This document shows, in pieces, positions 53,091 to 61,409 of a stretch of DNA of 64,000 nucleotides. This DNA is from Paraflavisolibacter caeni. GTDB lineage: Bacteria; Bacteroidota; Bacteroidia; Chitinophagales; Chitinophagaceae. Numbering within the stretch: position 1 is the stretch's first letter; each line of letters opens with the position of its first letter. Position numbers and translations under genes: made by a program. The stretch is from assembly GCF_025628885.1 (NCBI RefSeq), contig NZ_JAOTIF010000015.1, positions 62,001 through 126,000 on the forward strand. The letters are read 5' to 3'. The notes under the pieces are model-generated. The model did not search any database. It saw only the letters and a program-made list of their open reading frames with translations, and was not told the origin of the DNA.

Positions 53091-53127
53091 AAAAAGCCCG
53101 TTAATATTGGTTATTAACGGGCTTTTT
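53091..53127 (+). terminator. Terminator after the M48 gene
   Basis: AAAAAGCCCGTTAATA / TATTAACGGGCTTTTT, 16-bp stem. Confidence 0.87.
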
Positions 53128-53162
53128 ATTACTTAATGTGTGGTAGTTACAGCAAACTTTTG

Positions 53163-53170
53163 TAATTTTG
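53163..53170 (+). promoter_or_regulatory. -7 promoter element (TAATTTTG) of the 150-residue gene
   Basis: Perfect TAnnTTTG 69 nt before the ATG at 53240. Confidence 0.45.
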
Positions 53171-53239
53171 CCTGCTGTTTATTAGAAAAAAGCTGTCAAT
53201 TTATATAACTGCTTCGTTTTAAACAAATTTAAACAAAAT

Positions 53240-53692
53240 ATGTCTCAAACAATTTTTGAAAAATTACAGCTAAAAAACGAAAAGAATTTATTAATTCAAG
53301 GTTTGCCTTCCTCAATCGAAAAGCAGTTCACAAAGCTTTCCTTCGCAAAAAATCTCACTCCTTTATTGAGAAGCAGAAAAATTGAGTTTGCACTGATATT
53401 TTCAGTTAGTGAATACCAGTTGAATTGTATTCTGCAAGATATTATGCCCGCATTAAAGGAAGAATCCAAGCTTTGGATAGCTTATCCAAAAGCTACTTCC
53501 AAAATAGTAACAGATCTTAATCGCGAAAGCAGTTGGAATAAACTGTTTAGCGCTGGATATGAAAACATAGAGCAAGTTTCTTTAGATCATGTTTGGGATG
53601 CTGCTCAATTTAAAAAGCTGGAAGCTGTAGAAATGGAAGTTGAAGAAACTGAAGTAAAAGTACTACCAAAAAGAAAAGCAGTTAAAGTATAA
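53240..53692 (+). CDS. Hypothetical protein, DUF3052-like, 150 aa
   Basis: Soluble alpha/beta protein. Short conserved-looking pieces (KEESKLWIAYPKATSKIVTDLNRESSW; LDHVWDAAQFKKLE) resemble DUF3052-type small proteins, in which an NAD- or nucleotide-like fold is suspected. The C-terminal 20 residues are lysine/glutamate rich. Function unknown. ATG start with its own promoter element. Nothing coding is visible downstream until the converging ATP-grasp gene. Confidence 0.65.
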   Translation: MSQTIFEKLQLKNEKNLLIQGLPSSIEKQFTKLSFAKNLTPLLRSRKIEFALIFSVSEYQLNCILQDIMPALKEESKLWIAYPKATSKIVTDLNRESSWNKLFSAGYENIEQVSLDHVWDAAQFKKLEAVEMEVEETEVKVLPKRKAVKV

Positions 53693-53971
53693 GCCTGTTT
53701 GACAACTCAGTGCCGTTTCACAATTTGGAAATAGTAAGCTCTTAAAACTATTTTCTATGAATGCGTATGTCTGTAACTCATGAGATAATCATCTTATATA
53801 GGCTCGCATTAATACTACAATCATTTTTCAATTTTTAATGTAACCTATAGTAATTGTTTCTTGCTAAATACCAGTTTTCTATAGTAGAATCCTTTCTCCT
53901 TAAGTCTTTTTATTCTTGCTAAACATTCGAACATACATCCTTTATATAATAAGTTACTCTTCACCAATCTG

Positions 53972-55168
53972 TCATTGCTCAAACAGACAAAAACTCCCTC
54001 CAACCCAACTTTTATCTTTATTATAATCGACTCCAATCATTTTTCCTTTACTAAGCCTGGCTAAGTTATTAGTGGCTAAAGGCCTGGGTGTTCCCGGCTC
54101 CCAGAAATAAAAAAGACGGATCTCCACCTTTGCTTTTTCATCAGGCGTTTCAATTATAGGAGCATAGGTAACCTTCCGTTGTAAGATCCAGTTTTCTTTA
54201 TCTTCTATATTGTTAAGAGCTTCGTTTGTAACATCAATGATGACTCCATGGCCAGCAAATGAAAAAAGCGGTTTGGCAACATAGTTATGTAAATCAGTTG
54301 GAAATGTATTCAATTCATGTAAGAATACTGTTTTCGGTACTAAGGGATGTTTGATGAATGGCAGGCTGAATTTACTGATACGGTAAAACCAGTTAGGGTG
54401 AGGTACCCACTCTACATCGACTTCTTCTTGAAAGAACTTTCCCTTTTCCTGGACTTCCTTGGGTTGTTGAAGCAGTTCATCGAAAATAACTCGGTTATAG
54501 ATTCTCTTGATAATTATTTTCTTTTCATCTTTTATATAAAAGAGATGTTTACCTTCTTGGATGATTTCTGTGATGCAAACTATGTTAATGCCTAGAAGAT
54601 CCCGGGTTGCATAAAAGTCAACCTTGGTTTTCTGCCGGTGAGGAAATAGCTCTAATAGTATAACATGCTCAGGATCTTCTCCATCCAAAATAACTTTCTT
54701 CAAGAGTTCAAAATAGCTTTCTTGATTGAATCCATTAAGGTATATACTAAAGTTTTCTGGCCAGGTAAAATGATGGTGTGCAATTTCAGGCAGTAAAGCA
54801 TGCCATGCAAATAGTGATGGAAAGCCTTGCATTTCTATCAACTGTGGTTCTAGGTCACCTGTCTTATTATGACAAACTGCAAAGTCAAAGATCAGGAAGT
54901 GTGGCCTTGCATCCTGAGCCGGTACTTTCAAGTGTTTGGGGATTGCTGCATCACTTTTCGCTATATAGTTTGGATCCGTGATCACATCAATGATATTTTC
55001 ACAAGTATCCAGCATCTTTTGTGTGAAGTCTTTCGGAACAAAAACAGGTGTTTCGGCGATTCTGAAATCCATATGGCCGGGATAAACATTTTTAAGCTCC
55101 TGGATATAGGATTGGTATTTTTCGTCACTGAACTGTTCATTGAAAATCTTTCTTAATTCCGGTATCAT
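53972..55168 (-). CDS. Uncharacterised ATP-grasp-like protein, 398 aa
   Basis: The C-terminal half shows an ATP-grasp-like series: AKPLFSFAGHGVIIDV (Lys plus glycine-rich loop), WILQRKVTYAPIIET (hinge), EIRLFYFWEPG (Glu/Arg metal-binding strand), and NNLARLSKGKMIGVDYN. The N-terminal half (HFLIFDFAVCHNKTGDLEPQLIEMQGFPSLFAW) has no recognised domain. A peptide- or amide-ligase activity is plausible but the two substrates are unknown. It stands alone on its strand. ATG start, no signal peptide. Confidence 0.72.
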   Translation of the reverse strand: MIPELRKIFNEQFSDEKYQSYIQELKNVYPGHMDFRIAETPVFVPKDFTQKMLDTCENIIDVITDPNYIAKSDAAIPKHLKVPAQDARPHFLIFDFAVCHNKTGDLEPQLIEMQGFPSLFAWHALLPEIAHHHFTWPENFSIYLNGFNQESYFELLKKVILDGEDPEHVILLELFPHRQKTKVDFYATRDLLGINIVCITEIIQEGKHLFYIKDEKKIIIKRIYNRVIFDELLQQPKEVQEKGKFFQEEVDVEWVPHPNWFYRISKFSLPFIKHPLVPKTVFLHELNTFPTDLHNYVAKPLFSFAGHGVIIDVTNEALNNIEDKENWILQRKVTYAPIIETPDEKAKVEIRLFYFWEPGTPRPLATNNLARLSKGKMIGVDYNKDKSWVGGSFCLFEQ

Positions 55169-55249
55169 ATACGAAAGATAATTTTTTCATTGAAAATTTT
55201 AACCGTTCGTGTTCAATTTAATATTTTAGCGGCCAACTCAAAAAACCAT

Positions 55250-56020
55250 ATGAAATACTTAATTGCCATTCTTTTATGCTGTATAGTGTGTTTGCATTCT
55301 TCTGCTAAAGACAAACAAGAATTTTATGAAATAAGAGTTTATCACCTGCAAAATAAAGAACAGGAAAATCGTGTCGACCGCTACCTCAAAGATGCATTGC
55401 TTCCAGCCTTACACAGGCAAGGTTATGAAAGGGTAGGGGTATTTAAACCTGTGGGCAATGATACAAGTAGCAATAAGCGTGTATATGTTCTGATCCCTTA
55501 CAAAAAGTTAGAACACTTCCTCTCTTTAGAAAAAGATATTCAAAAAGATAAGGTCTATTTGGAAAAAGGTGCCGATTATATTAATACTGCATATAATAAT
55601 CCTGCTTATGCACGTATCGAAAGCATCCTTCTTCAGGCATTTGAGGGTATGCCTTTGGGAAGCAAACCTGGATTAAAGTCCCCTTGTTCAGAACGTATAT
55701 ATGAACTTCGTAGCTATGAAAGCGCTTCGGAAAAGATCTATGCAAATAAAGTAGAAATGTTCAATAAAGGGGATGAAATTGGCATATTTAATAAACTAGG
55801 CTTTAACGCTGTGTTTTATGGTGAGGTGTTGGCAGGTTGCACCAAACCAAACTTGATGTATATGACTTCATTTGAAAACATGGAGGAGCGAGACAAACAC
55901 TGGAAAACTTTTGGGAGTGATCCCGCCTGGAAGGCATTATCTTCAAAACCTGAGTATAAGAACAATGTGTCTAAACATATCATCACGTTTCTCCAGGCTA
56001 CAGACTATTCCGACTTATAA
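55250..56020 (+). CDS. NIPSNAP-family exported protein
   Basis: 257 codons including stop (256 residues). Signal peptide MKYLIAILLCCIVCLHSSAK, then two tandem ferredoxin-like NIPSNAP domains: EFYEIRVYHLQNKEQENRVDRYLK and RIYELRSYESASEKIYANKVEMF. NIPSNAP domains are small stress- or metabolite-linked folds with no settled bacterial function. The longer frame starts at a TTG; the ATG at 55250 begins the signal peptide. The stop lies in the loop of a hairpin. Confidence 0.85.
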   Translation: MKYLIAILLCCIVCLHSSAKDKQEFYEIRVYHLQNKEQENRVDRYLKDALLPALHRQGYERVGVFKPVGNDTSSNKRVYVLIPYKKLEHFLSLEKDIQKDKVYLEKGADYINTAYNNPAYARIESILLQAFEGMPLGSKPGLKSPCSERIYELRSYESASEKIYANKVEMFNKGDEIGIFNKLGFNAVFYGEVLAGCTKPNLMYMTSFENMEERDKHWKTFGSDPAWKALSSKPEYKNNVSKHIITFLQATDYSDL

Positions 56021-56035
56021 CCTAAGTCGGAATAG
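56005..56035 (+). terminator. Hairpin spanning the NIPSNAP stop codon
   Basis: CTATTCCGACTTA / TAAGTCGGAATAG, perfect 13-bp stem; the TAA stop is in the 5-nt loop. No T-run follows. Confidence 0.6.
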
Positions 56036-56088
56036 TTGATGAATCCATAACTACTACTGATCCTTAAAACTCCTCAAAAGATCTTAGT

Positions 56089-58440
56089 TTAAAATTTGAA
56101 ATTCCACGTTACTGATGGTAATATGGGGAAAAGGGAAACCTGCACGGCTTCGACTTTTAAAGAACCATTATAAGGACTGCCCTCTTGATCAAAATAGATG
56201 AAATATGGGTTTTTCCTGCTATAAACATTATAAACACTAAATACCCAATTGCTCTGAACTTTTCTCTTCTTTTTAGGAATAGGAGTATACGTTGCGGAAA
56301 GGTCCAATCGGTGATAGGATGGTAGCCTGTATTTATTGATACGGCTGTACTCCTGTGTTAATACGCCTTCGATGATGTAAAACCTTTCAGGAAGAGATGT
56401 TGCATTGCCTGTACCATAGACAAATACGCTTCCAATATGCCATTTGGGGTTAAGCTCATAGGTAGAAACTACCGACAGGTCATGTCTGCGGTCATACTTT
56501 GCTGGGAACACTTTGCCTTCGTTTAATTGTGGAAACTTCCGCCATGTCCAGGATAAAGTGTATCCAATCCATCCTGTAAGCTTACCTCTTATTTTATTGA
56601 TCAGTAATTCAGCGCCATAACTCCATCCATTACCAAATACAAAATCTTCTTCAGGATCCTGCAATCCAGGGGTGTATCCTTCTTTGTATTCGATCTGGTT
56701 CTGCATGTCCTTGTAATAAAGTTCTAGCGACGTTTCATATTTGTTGTTTTGAAAGTTCTTAAAGAATCCTGCTGCATATTGCCAGCTAATTTGAGGCTGA
56801 ACACGGAAAGTACTGGGTGCCCACAGATCAGTTGGTAGAGTAGTGCCGGCATTGCTGACCAGGTGAATAAACTGGAAATTGCGGGTTACTGATGCTTTAA
56901 GTGAAGTTTCTTCATCGATGGAATATCTGGCAGTGATCCTTGGTTCAATGCCATTATAGGTTTTGATGCGTTCAAAACTGGAATATACAGTACTATCCAG
57001 TTTATTACGGTCAGCATCACGGACATATTTGGTATAAGGGCCAATTTGAGAAAAGGAACTCCACCGCAAACCATAATTCAACTTGAACTTTTCGTTGATA
57101 TCCCAGTCATCCTGTATATACAATGCTTTCTCTACGGCATACTTATCTCCTTCATTACTTGGCTCAAATACTGTAGAGTCCTGCTTGCCGGTCACCACAT
57201 TCGGAATAAACTTATGGTAGGTGAGTAGTCCTCCAAACTTTATCCTGTGTTGTGTTGCAGGATAAAAATCAAAATCCATCTTTGCATTTCCATCTCTGAT
57301 ACCCGAAGAAAGCGCAAGTTCAAAATTGTCCTGAGCCGCAGCAAAACGGAATTTATAATTGTTATAAACAAGAGTTGTATTGGCGAATAGCTTTGGACTG
57401 AACACATGGTTCCACCTCAAGGTTGCTGTTGAATTGCCCCAGGGGATATTTGCATTGAAAGAACGTTTCAAATTATTATAATCAAATACATCCTTGCCTA
57501 GATAGCCACTTAAATAAAGCCTGTCTTTTGCTGAAAACCTGTAATTCACTTTTGCATTGAGATCATAAAAATAATAACCCGACCCATGAAATTCTGAGTT
57601 GCTGTTAATGAAAGGTCTGGCTAAAACATCTACATAAGTCCTTCTGGCAGATACTATGAATGATGCTTTTTCCTTTTGTAATGGACCTTGTAGCGATAGG
57701 CGAGATGCAATCAACCCAATACCTCCTTCTGCCTGGAATTTATTATCATTACCATCCTTCATGGTAATATCTAGCACAGAAGAAAGCCTGCCTCCATATT
57801 GCGCAGGCATGCCTCCTTTGATCAAGGATGCATTTTTTATAGCGTCCGAATTGAAGATGGAAAAGAATCCAAACAAGTGTCCGGTATTATAAACAATAGC
57901 GTCATCCAGCATGATCAGGTTTTGGTCCGGCCCGCCACCCCGCACATAAAATCCCGCATTGCCTTCACCCGCATTCCGTACACCAGGAAGTAGTTGAAGC
58001 GATTTCAAAATATCAACTTCTCCTAAAAATGCTGGTATTTTTTTAATTTGATTAATAGACAGGTCTATCCTGCCCATTTGTGCATTTTCTACATTGGCAT
58101 CACTCCTTTTACTATATACAAGTACCTCGCTTAGTGCGGCAGATTTGGAAGCAAGTAAAAAGTTGACCTGTAGGTTTTTATGCAGAGCGATTTGTTCAGT
58201 TTGCGAAAAATAAGAAATATGCGAAATGGTAATGCTATACGTCCCGCTGTCAAGTGTTAAGGAATAAAAGCCATATTGATTGCTGCTGACAGATTTGGAT
58301 CCGTTGGCAACAGAGATTGTGGCTCCAATAATGGATTCTCCGGTCGCACTGTCTTTTACAAAACCATTAAATGTATATTTTTCTTGGGCTGCTGTTGCTA
58401 AAGACAACAGAAGGACGAAAAAGCAAAACCATGCGCGCAT
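56089..58440 (-). CDS. TonB-dependent receptor with carboxypeptidase-like domain
   Basis: 783 residues. Signal peptide AWFCFFVLLLSLATAAQ, a CarboxypepD-reg-like domain (residues ~25-105: FVKDSATGESIIGATISVANGSKS), a plug (IPAFLGEVDILKSLQLLPGVRNAGEGNAGFYVRGGG, partly: LPGVRNAGEGNAGFYVRGG), and a 22-strand-type barrel ending LPSVTWNFKF. No SusD-like partner is adjacent, so it is not a typical polysaccharide pair. The gene upstream on the same strand encodes a DUF3347 protein, 6 bp away, suggesting a shared metal-related role. ATG start. Confidence 0.9.
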   Translation of the reverse strand: MRAWFCFFVLLLSLATAAQEKYTFNGFVKDSATGESIIGATISVANGSKSVSSNQYGFYSLTLDSGTYSITISHISYFSQTEQIALHKNLQVNFLLASKSAALSEVLVYSKRSDANVENAQMGRIDLSINQIKKIPAFLGEVDILKSLQLLPGVRNAGEGNAGFYVRGGGPDQNLIMLDDAIVYNTGHLFGFFSIFNSDAIKNASLIKGGMPAQYGGRLSSVLDITMKDGNDNKFQAEGGIGLIASRLSLQGPLQKEKASFIVSARRTYVDVLARPFINSNSEFHGSGYYFYDLNAKVNYRFSAKDRLYLSGYLGKDVFDYNNLKRSFNANIPWGNSTATLRWNHVFSPKLFANTTLVYNNYKFRFAAAQDNFELALSSGIRDGNAKMDFDFYPATQHRIKFGGLLTYHKFIPNVVTGKQDSTVFEPSNEGDKYAVEKALYIQDDWDINEKFKLNYGLRWSSFSQIGPYTKYVRDADRNKLDSTVYSSFERIKTYNGIEPRITARYSIDEETSLKASVTRNFQFIHLVSNAGTTLPTDLWAPSTFRVQPQISWQYAAGFFKNFQNNKYETSLELYYKDMQNQIEYKEGYTPGLQDPEEDFVFGNGWSYGAELLINKIRGKLTGWIGYTLSWTWRKFPQLNEGKVFPAKYDRRHDLSVVSTYELNPKWHIGSVFVYGTGNATSLPERFYIIEGVLTQEYSRINKYRLPSYHRLDLSATYTPIPKKKRKVQSNWVFSVYNVYSRKNPYFIYFDQEGSPYNGSLKVEAVQVSLFPILPSVTWNFKF

Positions 58441-58446
58441 TTTTAC

Positions 58447-59067
58447 TTATTGGTGCTGCATAAAATCGAGTGTGTCTTTAGTTTCTCCGCATTCCACCAT
58501 GCCTCCTTTATACTTAGGATGATGTAGGCCTAAATACGGATTGCGGATATCTTCTTTACTACTCAACCAGATGCCGGGTTCGTTATCATTAAAAGCCATG
58601 GGGCATTCCTGCAAATAGATCTTTGATTCATCATAACGTATGGTACGCATGAGATTGTACATGTTGTCTGAAAGTTGATTGAATGACACCCGTTTTTCAC
58701 TTAGATTGACACCAGGTTTGGAAATTGTAGCCAATTGCTCCTTTGTACCATCAATAAAACTAATAGCTGTCTGATAAATAGGAGTGTCTTTTTTTATTTC
58801 ATTGAAATTAACTGCTTCTATACTGTTTTTAAGCTTGTTTGCATGTAGGGTAACGGATGAGCTGTCCCAATTAACAAAGGCCTCAGTAAGAGCATAATAA
58901 TCGTTAAGGGCTCCTTTTACAGATGTATTGAAACTATCACTATGCTGGCTAACAGCAAGAGGTTTTATTTGAGGCGTTTCGTCATTGGGTTTCGGTTTGG
59001 TCTCCCAAAAATACCATGTGATAACACCAGCTAATCCTAAAATGATCAATAAAGCCAATTTTTTCAT
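58447..59067 (-). CDS. DUF3347 membrane-anchored protein
   Basis: 206 residues. One N-terminal helix (ALLIILGLAGVITWYFW) serves as an anchor, then a helical DUF3347 domain: ALNDYYALTEAFVNWDSSSVTLHA and QECPMAFNDNEPGIW...NPYLG...MVECGE. The Cys-Met pairs (CPMA; VECG) are the usual likely copper ligands of this family. The longest frame runs to 59148, but the ATG at 59067 (MKKLALLIILG) is a better start. It lies head to head with the alpha-toroid gene, 70 bp between starts, and its stop is 6 bp from the TonB receptor start. Confidence 0.85.
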   Translation of the reverse strand: MKKLALLIILGLAGVITWYFWETKPKPNDETPQIKPLAVSQHSDSFNTSVKGALNDYYALTEAFVNWDSSSVTLHANKLKNSIEAVNFNEIKKDTPIYQTAISFIDGTKEQLATISKPGVNLSEKRVSFNQLSDNMYNLMRTIRYDESKIYLQECPMAFNDNEPGIWLSSKEDIRNPYLGLHHPKYKGGMVECGETKDTLDFMQHQ

Positions 59068-59124
59068 GAATCGGAATGTTTTTTGCAAAGTTAAACCTCT
59101 CCTCCAATATCCCTCTTCACACAT

Positions 59125-59132
59125 TAGCTTTG
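59125..59132 (+). promoter_or_regulatory. -7 promoter element (TAGCTTTG), near-leaderless
   Basis: Perfect TAnnTTTG ending 5 bases before the ATG at 59138. Confidence 0.55.
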
Positions 59133-59137
59133 CTTCC

Positions 59138-60298
59138 ATGGATAACAACTTTGAATTAAGCTTTAAACGGTTAAGTGATTACTGTGAAAAAGAAAATTAT
59201 AAAGGATGGGACCCTTTTGATGGTTTGTCAAGCAAAGTATTTAAATCCATACCCTTGATCCGCGGTAATCGTTTTTTTAGATTGGCATGGATTCAATTTT
59301 TTAAGCTGAGCCCTATTAATTTTCGTCGCTTTGCTTTGGTGCCAAAAGAGCATAATGCCAAAGGACTGGCATTATTTTTAACGGGCTACTACAACTTGTA
59401 TAAGCATCAGCCGAAAGAGGAATATAAAAAAAAGATCATATTTTTTGCCGATAAGCTCATCAATTTGCAAAATCCAAACTTTTCAGGAAGTTGCTGGGGT
59501 TATTATTTTGATTGGCAGGCAAGGGCTTTTTTTCAACCTGCAAATACGCCAACCGTTGTGGCAACTTCTTTTGTTGCCGATGCATTATGGAATGCTTATG
59601 AAATTACAGGTAATAACATTTACTTCGAAACGGCTTTGTCAAGTGTGAACTTTGTTCTTCATGACTTGAACAGGACATATGATAAGCAGGGCAACTTTGC
59701 GTTTTCTTATTCGCCAATGGATCAAACGCAGGTTTTTAATGCTTCTTTATTAGGTGCCAGGCTACTGGCAAGGGCTTACAGTTTTACAAAAGAGGAACAC
59801 CTGAAAGAAGAGGCTCGCAAAGCTGTACAGTTCGTCTGCAACTATCAGCAGCCAAATGGTGCATGGGCATATGGCACATTGCCCTTCCATGATTGGATCG
59901 ACAATTTCCATACTGGGTTCAATTTGGAATGCATCTATGAATATGGCCAGTATACAGGCGATCACTCTTTTAATGGCAATGTTGATAAAGGTTTTGATTA
60001 TTATATCAATACATTCTTTTGTAATGATGGTTCCGCTAAATATTATAGTAACAGATTATACCCTATTGATATTCACGCTCCTGCACAACTGATCGCAACC
60101 TTGGTACGGCTCAATCGTTTTGATGAATACAAAAATCTTGCAGAGAAAGTAATGAACTGGACAATTAACAACATGCAGGATAAAGCTGGCTATTTCTATT
60201 ACCAGGTAAAAAGACGGTTAAGTTCAAACGTTCCTTATATGCGCTGGGCACAGGCATGGATGTTCTACGCCATGTGTTTTTACAAGAATAATATTTGA
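59138..60298 (+). CDS. Alpha/alpha-toroid protein of an EPS locus
   Basis: 386 residues, no signal peptide. A repeated helical-hairpin pattern (GLALFLTGYYNLYKHQPKEE; GSCWGYYFDWQARAFFQPANTPTVVAT; FHDWIDNFHTGFNLECIYEYG) matches six-hairpin toroids such as glycoside-hydrolase or epimerase relatives. Members of this family are often labelled delta-aminolevulinic acid dehydratase, which this sequence does not support (no ALAD barrel or active Lys pair). Possible role: sugar-chain processing or recognition in exopolysaccharide assembly. The frame extends upstream, but ATG 59138 follows the promoter element directly. Confidence 0.75.
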   Translation: MDNNFELSFKRLSDYCEKENYKGWDPFDGLSSKVFKSIPLIRGNRFFRLAWIQFFKLSPINFRRFALVPKEHNAKGLALFLTGYYNLYKHQPKEEYKKKIIFFADKLINLQNPNFSGSCWGYYFDWQARAFFQPANTPTVVATSFVADALWNAYEITGNNIYFETALSSVNFVLHDLNRTYDKQGNFAFSYSPMDQTQVFNASLLGARLLARAYSFTKEEHLKEEARKAVQFVCNYQQPNGAWAYGTLPFHDWIDNFHTGFNLECIYEYGQYTGDHSFNGNVDKGFDYYINTFFCNDGSAKYYSNRLYPIDIHAPAQLIATLVRLNRFDEYKNLAEKVMNWTINNMQDKAGYFYYQVKRRLSSNVPYMRWAQAWMFYAMCFYKNNI

Positions 60299-60333
60299 TC
60301 CAACTTTTTCATATTTTACTAACTCTGCGGCAC

Positions 60334-60357
60334 AATTGTTGTTTCCTAAAAACAATT
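60334..60357. promoter_or_regulatory. Inverted repeat upstream of the sigma-54 promoter
   Basis: AATTGTT (60334-60340) and AACAATT (60351-60357), 7-bp perfect arms, 10-bp spacer, centred about 82 bp upstream of the predicted start. It fits an enhancer-binding site. Confidence 0.4.
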
Positions 60358-60400
60358 TTAAAAGTTAAATGCGTTAATTACAAAAGAAAAATCTAAGTAA

Positions 60401-60417
60401 TTGGCACTATACATGCA
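60401..60417 (+). promoter_or_regulatory. Sigma-54 (RpoN) -24/-12 promoter
   Basis: TTGGCACTATACATGCA: GG and GC elements spaced by exactly 10 bases, with 12 of 13 fixed consensus positions matched. The ATG of the transferase gene is at 60543, giving a leader of about 115 nt. Confidence 0.65.
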
Positions 60418-60542
60418 ACGCTTTATTTAATGTGATGCTCAATAAGATAGGAATTTTCATTTTTCTAGGAGAAATAGAGTATACCTGATCTGAATTGACA
60501 ACATTTTGAAACATCGAAAGTGTAGAAGATTAAAGCTAAATT

Positions 60543-61409
60543 ATGAAAGACCGAGTGTATGTATTGGGCACACCTGTGCATAATTTAACGATGCAGGAAA
60601 CGATAAATTTGGTGGATGACGCAATTGCTGGTAATCAGCACATACATCATTCCGTTGTGAATGCAGGGAAGATCGTAGCGATGCATGAAAATATGGAATT
60701 AAGAGAAAGTGTAATTAATGCAGATATCATTAATGCTGATGGGCAGGCCGTCATTTGGATTTCAAAAATTTTTGGGCAACCATTAAAAGAACGTGTGACC
60801 GGCATTGATCTGATGGGTAAAGTAGTTGAATTAGCACATCGTAAAAATTATAAGATATTCCTCCTGGGGGCTCAGGAGGAAGTGTTGCAAAAAGTGATTG
60901 AAAAATTCAGCCGGCAATATTCACCGGAAATAATTGCGGGTTACCGTAATGGTTATTTTCGAAAGGAAGATGAACAGGAAGTTGTGCAACAAATTGCTGA
61001 CAGCAAGGCAAATATTTTATTTGTAGCCATCTCTTCGCCAGTAAAGGAAAATTTGCTCTACCAAAACAGAGATGTTTTGAGAAATGTAAACTTTATAATG
61101 GGTGTTGGTGGAAGTTTCGATGTAGTGTCCGGTATAGTTAAACGGGCTCCTTTATGGATGCAGGGATTAGGCCTGGAATGGTTTTTCCGTGTATTACAAG
61201 AACCTAGAAGAATGTTTAAAAGATATCTTATAGGGAATTTGAAATTCATAGCATTAGTATTCAGGTACATCTTAAATGATTACAAATTCGAACCCTTGGC
61301 AAAAAATACCACAAACGGCCAACTTGAAATGGAAGTTGTCACTTCCGCGGTTGCTGAGCCTAAAAACAAGAAAACCCGCCGAAATAACTTGACTAAAATT
61401 GTTGATTAA
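60543..61409 (+). CDS. WecB/TagA/CpsF-family glycosyltransferase
   Basis: 288 residues, GT26. HHSVVNAGKIVAMHEN and VINADIINADGQAVIWISKI (catalytic Asp in the NADG stretch), AHRKNYKIFLLGAQEEVLQK, IIAGYRNGYF and FIMGVGGSFDVVSG are the GT26 set. It adds an N-acetylmannosaminuronyl-type or similar sugar onto a lipid-linked acceptor in the inner membrane for polysaccharide assembly. ATG start. Its 3' end overlaps the converging O-antigen ligase gene by 17 bp. Confidence 0.92.
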   Translation: MKDRVYVLGTPVHNLTMQETINLVDDAIAGNQHIHHSVVNAGKIVAMHENMELRESVINADIINADGQAVIWISKIFGQPLKERVTGIDLMGKVVELAHRKNYKIFLLGAQEEVLQKVIEKFSRQYSPEIIAGYRNGYFRKEDEQEVVQQIADSKANILFVAISSPVKENLLYQNRDVLRNVNFIMGVGGSFDVVSGIVKRAPLWMQGLGLEWFFRVLQEPRRMFKRYLIGNLKFIALVFRYILNDYKFEPLAKNTTNGQLEMEVVTSAVAEPKNKKTRRNNLTKIVD

